From an uncultured Lachnospiraceae bacterium (GTDB lineage Bacteria; Bacillota; Clostridia; Lachnospirales; Lachnospiraceae), in contig UQLY01000006.1 in assembly GCA_900542015.1 (NCBI GenBank), forward strand, positions 62,001-126,000: a DNA stretch of 64,000 nt. Direction: 5' to 3'. Positions 9,087 to 18,050 of the stretch are shown here, piece by piece. The first letter of the stretch is position 1. Every line of letters begins with the position of its first letter. The notes beneath the pieces were generated by a model. It was given only the letters and a program-made list of their open reading frames with translations. It made no database searches and was not told the origin of the DNA. The translations under genes and the position numbers were made by a program.

Positions 9087-10340
9087 ATGCAAAACAGACG
9101 ACGGAAAAGCACAGGAAGAAAGAGCATCTTTTTTCTGTGCTTTTTTTTGATTTTTTCAATTGTGACGGCACTGTCGGAAAGAAATACTGCATTTGTCAGC
9201 GCTGCGGCGGTGCGGGCAAAGGAGCAGACCGCGGAGGAGGCGGAGGCGCCGCAACAGGAGGAGCTGAGGCTGTATGCAAAGGCGGCGCTTTTAATGGACG
9301 CTTCCAACAACCGGGTCCTGTATGAAAAAAACGGCTACGAGGTGCTGCCGATGGCGTCCACGACCAAGATTATGACGGCGATCCTTGCCCTGGAATACGG
9401 CAATCTGGAGGATACCGTGACGGTTTCCTCCCGCGCGGCGTCCATGCCCAAGGTGCATCTGGGCATGAGGGAGGGGGAAACCTACAAATTAAAGGATCTT
9501 TTGTTTTCTCTGATGTTAGAATCCCATAACGATTCCGCCGTGGCGATTGCGGAGCATATCGGGGGAAGCGTCGAGGGCTTTGCTGAAATGATGAACCAGA
9601 AGGCGAGGGATTTGGGCTGCGAGGATACTTATTTTATTACGCCGAACGGACTGGACGCCGCAAAAGGAGACAAAATACATTCCACAACCGCCTATGATCT
9701 TGCAAAGATTGCATCCTACGCGGTGGGAAACGATCTGTTCGTGGCGCTGGTGGGGACGAAAAGCTATCAGTTTTCCGAACAGCAGAGCGGGCGGAGCTTT
9801 CAGGTGAGCAATAAGGATCAGTTTTTAAATATGATGGACGGCGCCATCGGGATCAAAACGGGCTTTACCAATCAGGCGGGGTATTGTTTTGTGGGAGCGG
9901 TCAGGAAGGAAGACCGCACGCTGGTATCCGTGGTGCTTGCCAGCGGATGGCCGCCGCATAAAAGCTATAAATGGTCCGACACGTGCGCGCTGATGGAAAT
10001 GGGAACGGAGGATTACAGCCGCCGGTCCGTTGAGAAAAAGGAAATTCCCCAGTGGATTGCGGTTTCGGAGGGCGTAAAGGACCGGGTGTCCCTTACGATG
10101 GAGTGGCAGGATATCAACCTGCTTTTGGCGGACTGGGATACGGTGGATGTAAAGATCGAGATGCAGGATGAAATCGAGGCGCCTGTGGAGGAAGGAGAGA
10201 TTGTGGGATATGAAAAGGCCTATGTAAACGGAGAGCCCTATTCCGTGATTCCCATTGAAACTGCGGGAAATACGGAGAAGTATACGTATCCCTATTGTCT
10301 GAAGCGTTTGTTAAGTCTGTTTCTGTATGGAGCGAAGTAA
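9087..10340 (+). CDS. D-alanyl-D-alanine carboxypeptidase DacF-like (peptidase S11)
   Basis: 417 residues with a basic, long signal sequence (RRRKSTGRKS then a hydrophobic core up to about residue 32). The catalytic triad motifs are STTK, SHN and KTG, with a PBP5-type C-terminal domain after residue ~320. Such enzymes remove the terminal D-Ala of peptidoglycan pentapeptides; in Firmicutes DacF homologues are often linked to sporulation. It lies 46 bases after scpB, a common pairing in Clostridia. It is the second S11 enzyme in 4 kb and has no repeat linker. Confidence 0.93.
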   Translation: MQNRRRKSTGRKSIFFLCFFLIFSIVTALSERNTAFVSAAAVRAKEQTAEEAEAPQQEELRLYAKAALLMDASNNRVLYEKNGYEVLPMASTTKIMTAILALEYGNLEDTVTVSSRAASMPKVHLGMREGETYKLKDLLFSLMLESHNDSAVAIAEHIGGSVEGFAEMMNQKARDLGCEDTYFITPNGLDAAKGDKIHSTTAYDLAKIASYAVGNDLFVALVGTKSYQFSEQQSGRSFQVSNKDQFLNMMDGAIGIKTGFTNQAGYCFVGAVRKEDRTLVSVVLASGWPPHKSYKWSDTCALMEMGTEDYSRRSVEKKEIPQWIAVSEGVKDRVSLTMEWQDINLLLADWDTVDVKIEMQDEIEAPVEEGEIVGYEKAYVNGEPYSVIPIETAGNTEKYTYPYCLKRLLSLFLYGAK

Positions 10341-10411
10341 AAATCCAAGAGAAAAATCCGCTAAATAACCGTAAAAAATGCAAATTTCATCTAGCCTGAC
10401 TTTGAATTCTA

Positions 10412-10458
10412 TGTTATACTTCTAACGATGCGGTAATGGGTTTACTCTGCCCATCCGC
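10412..10458 (+). promoter_or_regulatory. Extended -10 promoter and leader hairpin of the decarboxylase cluster
   Basis: TGTTATACT (10412-10420) is an extended -10 element without a clear -35. Shortly after, TGCGG..ATGGG (10429-10440) can pair with CCCATCCGCA (10450-10459), with a two-base bulge. A T-rich stretch follows further on, so the hairpin may slow or end transcription before the cluster. Confidence 0.5.
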
Positions 10459-10503
10459 AAAAATCGTTATTTTTTTAATTAATATAAAATGGAGGTCTGA
10501 AAA

Positions 10504-11934
10504 ATGAGTAATTCTTCACAAGCGAGTCAAAGAATTGCAGCTTTACTCGACGACAACAGTTTCGTTGAAATCGGTGCTCAGGTTACGGCAAGAGCGACTG
10601 ATTTTAACCTGAAACAAACTGAAACTCCTTCAGATGGTGTTATAACCGGCTACGGAGTAATTGACGGCAATCTTGTGTATGTTTACAGCCAGGACGCATC
10701 CGTACTGAACGGAACCGTAGGCGAAATGCACGCAAAAAAAATTGCCAACCTCTATGATCTGGCATTGAAAATGGGCGCGCCTGTAATCGGGTTGATCGAT
10801 TCTGCCGGACTTAGACTGCAGGAAGCGACGGATGCGCTTAATGCGTTCGGCGAAATCTACATGAAACAGACGCTGGCTTCCGGCGTGATTCCGCAGATTA
10901 CTGCAATTTTTGGCGCATGCGGCGGCGGACTTGCAATGTTCCCTACCCTGACCGACTTTACATTTATGGAAGGGACGAAGGCGAAACTGTTTGTAAATTC
11001 TCCTAACGCGCTGGACGGAAATTATACGGAAAAATGCGATACGGCGGCAGCGGCGTTCCAGAGTGCGGAAGCGGGCATTGTGGATGTGGTTGCAGACGAG
11101 GCAGAGATCCTGACACAGATCAGAACTCTGGTATCCATGCTTCCCGGCAACAACGAGGACGACGCTTCTTATGTTGAGTGCACAGACGATTTGAACCGTG
11201 CATCCGCAGAGCTTGCTAACTGCGTGGGAGATACCTCTATTGCATTGAGCGTAATCGCAGATGACAATCTGTTCTTTGAGACAAAGGCTGATTATGCAAA
11301 AGACATGGTTACAGGTTTTATCAAATTAAACGGCATGACGGTAGGCGCGGTTGCGAACCGGACCGAGGTATGCGACGAAGAAGGAAAGGCTGCGGAAAAA
11401 TTCGACGCTGTTTTAACGGCAAAGGGCTGTGAAAAAGCCGCTGGCTTTATTACTTTCTGCGACGCGTTCAATATCCCTGTGTTATCCCTGACAAACGTAA
11501 AGGGCTTTGAAGCGACCGTCTGCTCCGAGAAAAAGATCGCAAAGGCAGTTGCCAGACTTACATATGCGTTTGCAAACGCAACAGTACCGAAAGTAAACGT
11601 TGTAATCGGACAGGCAATGGGCAGCGCTTACGTGGCGATGAATTCCAAAGCGATCGGTGCGGACATCACAATGGCTTGGCCTACGGCTCAGATCGGCGCG
11701 ATGGATGCAAAGACGGCGGCTCAGATCATGTATGACGGACAGGGTTCCGATGTGATTGCCGAGAAGGCAAAAGAATATGCCGAGGTTCAGACAAGCGCTG
11801 CAGGTGCGGCTAAGAGAGGTTATGTTGATCAGATCGTAGAAGCGGCAGACACAAGAAAATATGTGATCGGCGCTTTTGAAATGCTTTTCACAAAAAGAGA
11901 TGACCGTCCTGCTAAAAAACATGGAACTGTATAA
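10504..11934 (+). CDS. Biotin-dependent carboxyltransferase subunit (12S / MmdA-like)
   Basis: 476 residues with two crotonase-fold halves of the acyl-CoA carboxyltransferase family. Glycine-rich oxyanion turns are visible (FGACGGGLAMFP in the first half; GQAMGSAYVAMNSK in the second). Members move a carboxyl group between an acyl-CoA (methylmalonyl-, glutaconyl- or malonyl-CoA) and biotin. It heads a cluster with OadG-like, biotin carrier, Na+-pumping beta subunit and a 5S-like carboxyltransferase. The acyl-CoA cannot be assigned from sequence alone; methylmalonyl-CoA is the likeliest. It resembles the 12S subunit of propionibacterial transcarboxylase. Confidence 0.85.
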   Translation: MSNSSQASQRIAALLDDNSFVEIGAQVTARATDFNLKQTETPSDGVITGYGVIDGNLVYVYSQDASVLNGTVGEMHAKKIANLYDLALKMGAPVIGLIDSAGLRLQEATDALNAFGEIYMKQTLASGVIPQITAIFGACGGGLAMFPTLTDFTFMEGTKAKLFVNSPNALDGNYTEKCDTAAAAFQSAEAGIVDVVADEAEILTQIRTLVSMLPGNNEDDASYVECTDDLNRASAELANCVGDTSIALSVIADDNLFFETKADYAKDMVTGFIKLNGMTVGAVANRTEVCDEEGKAAEKFDAVLTAKGCEKAAGFITFCDAFNIPVLSLTNVKGFEATVCSEKKIAKAVARLTYAFANATVPKVNVVIGQAMGSAYVAMNSKAIGADITMAWPTAQIGAMDAKTAAQIMYDGQGSDVIAEKAKEYAEVQTSAAGAAKRGYVDQIVEAADTRKYVIGAFEMLFTKRDDRPAKKHGTV

Positions 11935-11952
11935 GAAAGGATGTTATAAGAT

Positions 11953-12729
11953 ATGAAAAAATTCTTGTTAGTCTTAGCTCTTACAGGCTGTGTATTCGGA
12001 ATGACGGCATGCGGCGATACGGCTGAGGAAGAGAATGCCCCGGCTGTAACGGAAGAAATGGAAGCCAGAACCGACTCTGTATTTCAGATTATGGAGGATG
12101 CAACGGATCAGGATCAGGTAGAAGAGGCTGCGGAAATGTTTGATCTCCAGTATGCAGACGGCATCGGAGACGAATTCATAACGGCTTGCGACCTCTGGGA
12201 AAGCTCCGCGGAGGAAATCGGCTCTTATGAAGGAATCGTAGCGGATTCCATGGATATCGAAGGAACGGAAACGGAATACACCCTTTCCTTTGAGATCGAA
12301 GGCAGCAACCGCAACGCTGATGTTGAAATGTATTACACCGAGGATACCTTATTATTCCCCGATATGATGATCAGCCCCCATTACACGATGGGCGAGAAGA
12401 TGGAAAAAGCGGCGTTAAATACATTGCTCGGCATGGGTACCGTATTTATTGTGCTGATCTTAATCATGTTCATCATTATGGCGTTCGGCGTTATTCCAAA
12501 GATAGAAAAGGCAGTTGCCGATAAAAAAGCTAAGAAAAAAGTAAACACGGAAGATGCGGTCGATAATACGATTGCACAGATTATTGAAAAAGAGGAGCTT
12601 TCCGATGATGCGGAGCTGGTAGCCGTCATTGCGGCGGCGATTGCAGCAAGCGAAGGCGCGGCAGGCACAGACGGCTTTGTCGTAAGAAGCATTAAGAGAG
12701 CGAATACAAACAAGTGGCAGAGAGCCTAA
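11953..12729 (+). CDS. OadG-like subunit with lipoprotein signal and extra N-terminal domain
   Basis: 258 residues. A lipoprotein signal ends in GMTAC (Cys near residue 20), followed by an acidic extracytoplasmic domain (residues ~21-145), one membrane segment (LGMGTVFIVLILIMFIIMAF) and a basic/acidic cytoplasmic tail. The membrane segment and tail match the OadG/MmdD type gamma or delta subunit, which joins the carboxyltransferase to the membrane. The classic subunit is much shorter (about 80-100 residues), so the lipoprotein domain is an addition, seen in Clostridia. The gene sits 18 bases after the carboxyltransferase. Confidence 0.75.
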   Translation: MKKFLLVLALTGCVFGMTACGDTAEEENAPAVTEEMEARTDSVFQIMEDATDQDQVEEAAEMFDLQYADGIGDEFITACDLWESSAEEIGSYEGIVADSMDIEGTETEYTLSFEIEGSNRNADVEMYYTEDTLLFPDMMISPHYTMGEKMEKAALNTLLGMGTVFIVLILIMFIIMAFGVIPKIEKAVADKKAKKKVNTEDAVDNTIAQIIEKEELSDDAELVAVIAAAIAASEGAAGTDGFVVRSIKRANTNKWQRA

Positions 12730-12747
12730 TATAGGAGGATATGTAAG

Positions 12748-13119
12748 ATGAAAAATTATACCATTACCGTAAATGGAAACGTATATGACGTAGTAGTAGA
12801 AGAAGGCGCGTCCACAGGCGCTCCTGCAGCAGCGCCTAAGGCAGCTCCCAAGGCGGCGCCGAAAGCGGCTCCCGCAGCAGCGGCACCGGCAGCAGGCGGC
12901 GCAGGCAGCATCAAGATTGAAGCCGGCGCGGCAGGAAAGGTATTTAAGATTGAAGCAAGCGTAGGTCAGGCAGTAAAAAGAGGCGACACCGTGCTGATTC
13001 TGGAAGCTATGAAAATGGAAATCCCTCAGGTAGCGCCTGAAGACGGAACGGTTGCAAGCATCGATGTAAATGTCGGAGATCCTGTTGAAGCAGGTGCAGT
13101 ACTTGCTACATTGAACTAA
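12748..13119 (+). CDS. Biotin carboxyl carrier protein of the decarboxylase
   Basis: 123 residues: a short N-terminal strand region, an Ala/Pro/Lys-rich flexible linker (residues ~27-50), then a biotinyl domain. The biotinylated lysine is in EAMKMEI. It shuttles CO2 as carboxybiotin between the carboxyltransferases and the membrane beta subunit. It has its own good ribosome binding site (AGGAGG). Equivalent to GcdC/MmdC or the 1.3S subunit of transcarboxylase. It is the only biotin domain in the cluster, so both carboxyltransferases should use it. Confidence 0.92.
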   Translation: MKNYTITVNGNVYDVVVEEGASTGAPAAAPKAAPKAAPKAAPAAAAPAAGGAGSIKIEAGAAGKVFKIEASVGQAVKRGDTVLILEAMKMEIPQVAPEDGTVASIDVNVGDPVEAGAVLATLN

Positions 13120-13162
13120 TACAAACCGTTTGCGTTTGTAAATAAAACAGGAGGTTAACGAA

Positions 13163-14308
13163 ATGGAATATATTTCAACTACATTGAACAACTTGCTTCA
13201 TCAGACTGCGTTTTTTAACCTGACATGGGGAAATTATCTGATGATTATTGTTGCTTGTGTATTCCTTTATCTTGCTATCGGAAAAGGCTTCGAACCGTTG
13301 CTTTTGGTGCCGATAGCGTTCGGTATGCTGTTGGTTAATATCTATCCGGATATTATGGCTCCCATTGAAGACGGGAAAGCCGGCGGCTTACTGTATTATT
13401 TCTACTTATTGGATGAATGGGCAATCCTGCCGTCCCTGATCTTTATGGGGGTAGGCGCCATGACGGACTTCGGTCCGCTGATAGCCAATCCAAAGAGCTT
13501 CTTATTGGGCGCTTCCGCTCAGTTCGGTATTTTTGCAGCTTATTTCGGAGCGATTGCGCTGGGCTTTAATGATAAAGCGGCAGCGGCAATCTCCATCATC
13601 GGTGGAGCTGACGGTCCTACTTCCATCTTCTTAGCAAGTAAGCTGGGACAGACGGCGTTGCTCGGGCCGATTGCCGTGGCGGCATATTCCTATATGTCAC
13701 TGGTACCGATTATCCAGCCGCCGATTATGAAACTGTTTACAACCGAAAAAGAAAGAAAGATTAAAATGGGACAGCTTCGTCCTGTCAGCAAGTTGGAGAA
13801 GATCCTCTTCCCGATCATTGTTACGATCGTAGTAAGCCTGATCCTTCCTACAACCGCTCCGTTGGTTGGTATGCTGATGTTAGGTAACTTATTCAGAGAG
13901 TCCGGCGTTGTAAGACAGCTGACAGAGACCGCATCCAACGCATTGATGTATATCGTCGTTATTTTGCTTGGTACATCCGTAGGCGCAACCACAAGCGCGG
14001 AAGCGTTCTTAAATGCAGATACCTTAAAGATCGTTGCTTTAGGTCTGATCGCATTTGCTTTCGGTACTGCGGCAGGCGTATTGTTCGGCAAGCTGATGTG
14101 TAAGATGACGCACGGTCAGGTAAACCCGCTGATCGGTTCCGCAGGCGTATCCGCGGTTCCTATGGCGGCTCGTGTATCTCAGAAGGTCGGAGCGGAATCC
14201 GATCCTACCAACTTCCTGCTGATGCACGCTATGGGACCTAACGTAGCCGGCGTTATCGGTACTGCGGTTGCAGCCGGAACATTCATGGCTATTTTCGGAG
14301 TATTCTAA
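13163..14308 (+). CDS. Na+-translocating decarboxylase beta subunit (OadB/GcdB/MmdB family)
   Basis: 381-residue polytopic membrane protein with about nine to eleven membrane segments. It carries the family signature GGADGPTSIFLASKL and the conserved late segment NPLIGSAGVSAVPMAAR. It decarboxylates carboxybiotin and exports Na+ in exchange for a proton. It lies between the biotin carrier and the 5S-like subunit in one transcription direction. The family also covers oxaloacetate, glutaconyl-CoA and methylmalonyl-CoA decarboxylases, which cannot be told apart from this subunit. Confidence 0.93.
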   Translation: MEYISTTLNNLLHQTAFFNLTWGNYLMIIVACVFLYLAIGKGFEPLLLVPIAFGMLLVNIYPDIMAPIEDGKAGGLLYYFYLLDEWAILPSLIFMGVGAMTDFGPLIANPKSFLLGASAQFGIFAAYFGAIALGFNDKAAAAISIIGGADGPTSIFLASKLGQTALLGPIAVAAYSYMSLVPIIQPPIMKLFTTEKERKIKMGQLRPVSKLEKILFPIIVTIVVSLILPTTAPLVGMLMLGNLFRESGVVRQLTETASNALMYIVVILLGTSVGATTSAEAFLNADTLKIVALGLIAFAFGTAAGVLFGKLMCKMTHGQVNPLIGSAGVSAVPMAARVSQKVGAESDPTNFLLMHAMGPNVAGVIGTAVAAGTFMAIFGVF

Positions 14309-14337
14309 GTTTTGAATATTGTTTTTGGATATTGTGG

Positions 14338-14343
14338 TAAAAT
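14338..14343 (+). promoter_or_regulatory. Possible internal promoter before the 5S-like gene
   Basis: TGGTAAAAT (-10 TAAAAT at 14338-14343 with an upstream TG) lies in the short gap ahead of the 5S-like gene. There is no well-spaced -35. It may allow separate expression of the last gene. Confidence 0.3.
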
Positions 14344-14366
14344 AAAAAATATGGAGGAAAAAAGTA

Positions 14367-15767
14367 ATGGCAAAACCTGTTAAAATTACAGAAACAATTT
14401 TACGTGATGCTCATCAGTCGCTGATTGCGACCAGAATGCCTACCGAATTGATGCTTCCCATTGTTGATAAAATGGATAAAGTCGGCTATCATTCAGTAGA
14501 ATGCTGGGGCGGCGCGACATTCGACGCATCTCTTCGTTTCCTGAAAGAAGATCCGTGGGAAAGACTCAGAAAGTTAAGAGACGGATTTAAAAACACGAAG
14601 TTACAGATGTTATTAAGAGGTCAGAACGTATTGGGATACCGTCATTATGCGGACGATGTTGTAGAACATTTTGTTCAGAAATCCATCGCAAACGGTATTG
14701 ATATCATTCGTATCTTCGACTGTTTAAACGATCTCCGCAATCTTGAGACTGCGGTAAAGGCTTGTAAGAAAGAGGGCGGACACGCTCAGATCGCATTATC
14801 CTATACATTAGGCGACGCTTACACAGAGCAGTACTGGATGGATATTGCAAAGAGAATTGAGGATATGGGCGCTGATTCCATTTGTATTAAGGATATGGCG
14901 GGTCTGTTGGTTCCTTATGAAGCGACCAAATTAGTATCCGCGTTAAAGAGCGCTACCGACCTGCCGATCCAGTTACATACGCACTATACCTCCGGTGTGG
15001 CAAGTATGACTTACTTAAAGGCGGTAGAAGCCGGCGTTGACGTAATCGATACGGCGATGAGTCCTTTCGCGCTGGGTACTTCCCAGCCTGCAACGGAAGT
15101 TATGGTTGAGACCTTCAGAGGAACCGAATACGATACGGGTCTGGATCAGGATCTGTTGGCGGAAATCGCCGACTACTTTGCTCCGTACAGAGAAGAGTGC
15201 TTAAAATCCGGTCTGTTGAATCCGAAGGTAATGGGCGTAAATATCAAGACTTTGTTATATCAGGTACCCGGCGGTATGCTTTCCAACATGGTCAGCCAGT
15301 TGAAAGAGCAGAATGCGGAAGATAAATACGATGAAGTGTTAAAAGAGATCCCGAAGGTACGTAAAGACTTCGGTGAGCCTCCGCTTGTAACGCCTTCTTC
15401 CCAGATCGTCGGCACACAGGCTGTTATGAACGTCCTGATGGGCGAGCCTTATAAGATGGCTACCGGTCAGACCAAAGACCTGTTAAGCGGTAAATACGGC
15501 GCAACCGTAAAACCGTTCAATCCCGAAGTACAGAAAAAGGTTATCGGGGATGCGGAAGTGATTACCTGCCGTCCTGCCGATCTGTTAGAGCCCGAATGGG
15601 ATAAGCTCAAAGAAGAATGCAAAGAGTGGGCTAAGAGCGATGAGGATGTATTGTCCTACGCGCTGTTCCCTCAGGTAGCGGTTGATTTCTTCAAATACCG
15701 TAAGGCACAGGAAGAAAAAGTCGACCTGACCCAGGCGGATACCAAGAACGGAGCATATCCGGTCTAA
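14367..15767 (+). CDS. oadA: Oxaloacetate/pyruvate carboxyltransferase subunit (OadA / 5S-like, no biotin domain)
   Basis: 466 residues, HMGL-like TIM barrel plus the conserved carboxylase domain. The opening ETILRDAHQSLIATRM, the lysine in CIKDMAGLL that is carbamylated in relatives, and the metal histidines in LHTHYTSG are all present. It transfers CO2 between oxaloacetate/pyruvate and biotin. It stops before the biotinyl domain found in longer OadA proteins, so it must use the separate carrier at 12748. Together with the 12S-like gene this equals the subunit set of transcarboxylase. A strong terminator follows. Confidence 0.9.
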   Translation: MAKPVKITETILRDAHQSLIATRMPTELMLPIVDKMDKVGYHSVECWGGATFDASLRFLKEDPWERLRKLRDGFKNTKLQMLLRGQNVLGYRHYADDVVEHFVQKSIANGIDIIRIFDCLNDLRNLETAVKACKKEGGHAQIALSYTLGDAYTEQYWMDIAKRIEDMGADSICIKDMAGLLVPYEATKLVSALKSATDLPIQLHTHYTSGVASMTYLKAVEAGVDVIDTAMSPFALGTSQPATEVMVETFRGTEYDTGLDQDLLAEIADYFAPYREECLKSGLLNPKVMGVNIKTLLYQVPGGMLSNMVSQLKEQNAEDKYDEVLKEIPKVRKDFGEPPLVTPSSQIVGTQAVMNVLMGEPYKMATGQTKDLLSGKYGATVKPFNPEVQKKVIGDAEVITCRPADLLEPEWDKLKEECKEWAKSDEDVLSYALFPQVAVDFFKYRKAQEEKVDLTQADTKNGAYPV

Positions 15768-15781
15768 GATAAAGGATAAGA

Positions 15782-15821
15782 GTCCATGCGATTGCCAGAA
15801 GGCGATTGCATGGGCTTTTTT
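15782..15821 (+). terminator. Intrinsic terminator of the decarboxylase cluster
   Basis: A 15-base stem (15782-15796 with 15801-15815, including G-T pairs) with loop AGAA, followed by six T. It ends the five-gene cluster. Confidence 0.92.
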
Positions 15822-15918
15822 GTATATGTTAAGGAGAGGCGTCTTTCGCACCGGCGCACCGGCAAAACGGATACCGGTCACGAAATGCGAATTATAAAAA
15901 ATCAGGGAGAGTGAAAGA

Positions 15919-16347
15919 ATGAGAAAAGAGATTGTTCCTTATTCGCGGAGCATAGCTTATTATGAGACGGATCAGATGGCGATTGTGCATCATTCCAATT
16001 ATATCAGGTGGTTTGAGGAGGCGCGGATTGACTTCCTTAGTCAAATCGGACTTCCCTATGGCAGGATGGAGGAATCGGGAATTTTGATACCCGTGTTATC
16101 GGCTTCCTGCGAATACAAATATGCCATGCGTTTCGGTCAGCGGTTTCAGATAAAACTTCGGATTACCCGATTCACCGGCGTGAAGTTTTATGTGAGCTAC
16201 GAGGTGACTGATCCCGAAACCGGTAAGCTTCATGCCGTGGGAGAAAGCTCCCATTGTTTTGTGGATAAAAATATGACCCCGGTCCGGATGAAAAAAGAAT
16301 ATCCGGATATTTATAAGTGCTTTATGGAGTACGTAGAAGAGAAATGA
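15919..16347 (+). CDS. Acyl-CoA thioesterase, 4-hydroxybenzoyl-CoA thioesterase family (YbgC/FadM type)
   Basis: 142-residue hot-dog-fold protein. The active-site region YETDQMAIVHHSNYIRWFEE, with Asp followed by a His-rich stretch, is typical of YbgC-type thioesterases. It should hydrolyse a short or medium acyl-CoA. It has a ribosome binding site (GGGAG) and stands between the cluster terminator and the TetR gene. The substrate is unknown; one option is a link to the acyl-CoA chemistry of the preceding cluster. Confidence 0.82.
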   Translation: MRKEIVPYSRSIAYYETDQMAIVHHSNYIRWFEEARIDFLSQIGLPYGRMEESGILIPVLSASCEYKYAMRFGQRFQIKLRITRFTGVKFYVSYEVTDPETGKLHAVGESSHCFVDKNMTPVRMKKEYPDIYKCFMEYVEEK

Positions 16348-16417
16348 AAATAAGCAAACTACAAAAGAATAGAGAATTGCTGTAAAAAATTGCAGCGGCT
16401 GTCTTTTGCGCCGCCTC

Positions 16418-16458
16418 TTGACAAATCCATTGTTTTATACTAACATAACATATGTTAT
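16418..16458 (+). promoter_or_regulatory. TetR-gene promoter with palindromic operator
   Basis: TTGACA (16418-16423), 17 bases, then TAACAT (16441-16446). A perfect 14-base palindrome, ATAACATATGTTAT (16445-16458), starts within the -10 box. Its position suggests autorepression by the TetR-family protein encoded 52 bases downstream. Confidence 0.7.
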
Positions 16459-16509
16459 CATTTGTTTGCTCGGGAACTCTACCGATGAGGAAGAAAAGGG
16501 GTTACAGCT

Positions 16510-17058
16510 ATGGCGAGAAAAATCAGTATTACGAAAGAAATGTTAATTAAGAGCGCTTTTGAAATGGCGAGAGAAGAAGGGCTTGCGGAAGTGACGGCAA
16601 GAAAGCTTGCGACCAGGGCGGGATGCTCCACGCAGCCGATTTTCCGTGTATACAGCAATATGGAAGAATTGTACGACGAGGTTTATCAAAATGCTGTCGC
16701 TTATTTTTCGGATTTTTACGGGAAGTATCCGGCGGAGAGCAAGACACCTTTTGCAAATCTGGGCATGGCATATATTGAGTTTGCGGCAAAAGAGCCGCAG
16801 CTATTCCGCATATTATTTATGGAAAAAAAGAGGTGCGGCGCTTCCTTATTCGGTATCTTAAACGGAAAGACCAATGCGTTGCACAAGGAAATTGCCAAGG
16901 CAAAGGAACAGGGCGCGAAAGACCCCGGCGGCATTTTTATGAAAATGTGGATTTTTATTCATGGCGCCGCATGTATGATGATGACCGGCGACTATGATCT
17001 CTCCATGCAGGAGACGAAGGGACTGCTGGAAGCGTCTTATGCGTCGTTTGTAAAATAA
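16510..17058 (+). CDS. TetR/AcrR family transcriptional regulator
   Basis: 182 residues. The N-terminal helix-turn-helix spans about residues 8-50 (EVTARKLATRAGCSTQPIFR), followed by a helical ligand-binding domain with a WHG-like C-terminal (MWIFIHGAACMMMTGDYDL), as in TetR_C_33-type proteins. No transporter or enzyme is divergently placed, so its target beyond itself is unclear; the next genes encode an RpiR regulator and a flavoprotein. The palindrome over its promoter suggests autoregulation. Confidence 0.85.
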   Translation: MARKISITKEMLIKSAFEMAREEGLAEVTARKLATRAGCSTQPIFRVYSNMEELYDEVYQNAVAYFSDFYGKYPAESKTPFANLGMAYIEFAAKEPQLFRILFMEKKRCGASLFGILNGKTNALHKEIAKAKEQGAKDPGGIFMKMWIFIHGAACMMMTGDYDLSMQETKGLLEASYASFVK

Positions 17059-17081
17059 ATGCAATCGTAAGAGGAAACAAT

Positions 17082-18050
17082 ATGGCAGAAGGGACAAACA
17101 GAACGGAAAATACAACGGAATCGACGGCGGAAAACACAGATATCATAGCGATTATCAAAGAGCGCTATGAAAAGATGAGTAAAAGCCACAAAAAAATTGC
17201 AACCTATATTATGGATCATTACGATCAGGCTGTATTTATGACGGCGGCTCAGTTGGGAAAAGAAGTGCAGATCAGTGAATCTACGGTCGTGCGTTTTGCT
17301 TCGGGACTGGGCTTTGAAGGCTATCCGGAGTTTCAGCATGCTTTGGAAGCATGGGTTAAAAATCAGTGGAACAGCGTGGCAAAGGTCGGTATGAAATACG
17401 GCAAGAGCACGCAGTCCGAAATCCTGACAAGCGTGTTAAATTCGGATATCGAAAAAATAGCGGATACGTTGCAGAACGTGGACGTGGCTGCATTTGAAGC
17501 CGCGGTGGATATCATTTTGGAAGCAAAGCATGTCTATGTGGTAGGACTGCGTAGCTGCGAACCCCTTGCGGATTTTTTGAGCTTTTATCTGACCATGATC
17601 AGGGGGGACGTGATTTTGATCAGGACCACGTCCGTGACAGAGCTGTTTGAACAGATGATCCGGGTGGATGAAAACGACGTGGTCATCGGTATCAGCTTCC
17701 CCAGATATTCCATGAGAACCTTAAAGGCAATGGAATTTGCCAACGACAGAAACGCCAAAGTCATCGCCATTACGGATTCGGTACATTCGCCGATGAATTT
17801 GTATTCTTCCTGCAACCTGTGTGCAAGAAGCGATATGGTTTCCATTGTGGATTCCCTTGTGGCGCCTTTGAGTCTGATCAACGCCCTGGTGGTCGCCCTT
17901 TGTTTGAGGAGACCGGAGCAGGTAACGGGAAATTTAAAGGAATTGGAAAAGGTGTGGGGCAATTATCAGGTTTACCTGAATGATGAAATCAACTTTATCG
18001 ATGAAGAGCCTGTTTTGCATAATCCCCTGACGAGGGAAGAATATGAGTAG
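17082..18050 (+). CDS. MurR/RpiR family transcriptional regulator
   Basis: 322 residues: an N-terminal HTH_6 domain (ATYIMDHYDQAVFMTAAQLG, then SESTVVRFASGLGFEGYPEF) and a C-terminal SIS domain that binds a sugar phosphate (VYVVGLRSCEPLADFLSFYL). The stop overlaps the start of the flavoprotein gene by 8 bases, so the two are likely translated together. No sugar-catabolism gene is adjacent. An acidic Thr-rich N-terminal tail precedes the HTH. Confidence 0.88.
   Translation: MAEGTNRTENTTESTAENTDIIAIIKERYEKMSKSHKKIATYIMDHYDQAVFMTAAQLGKEVQISESTVVRFASGLGFEGYPEFQHALEAWVKNQWNSVAKVGMKYGKSTQSEILTSVLNSDIEKIADTLQNVDVAAFEAAVDIILEAKHVYVVGLRSCEPLADFLSFYLTMIRGDVILIRTTSVTELFEQMIRVDENDVVIGISFPRYSMRTLKAMEFANDRNAKVIAITDSVHSPMNLYSSCNLCARSDMVSIVDSLVAPLSLINALVVALCLRRPEQVTGNLKELEKVWGNYQVYLNDEINFIDEEPVLHNPLTREEYE

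Noticed and set aside
12460..13191. Cys/Arg-rich 243-residue reverse frame
   Set aside because: Shadow of the Ala/Pro-rich linker of the biotin carrier.
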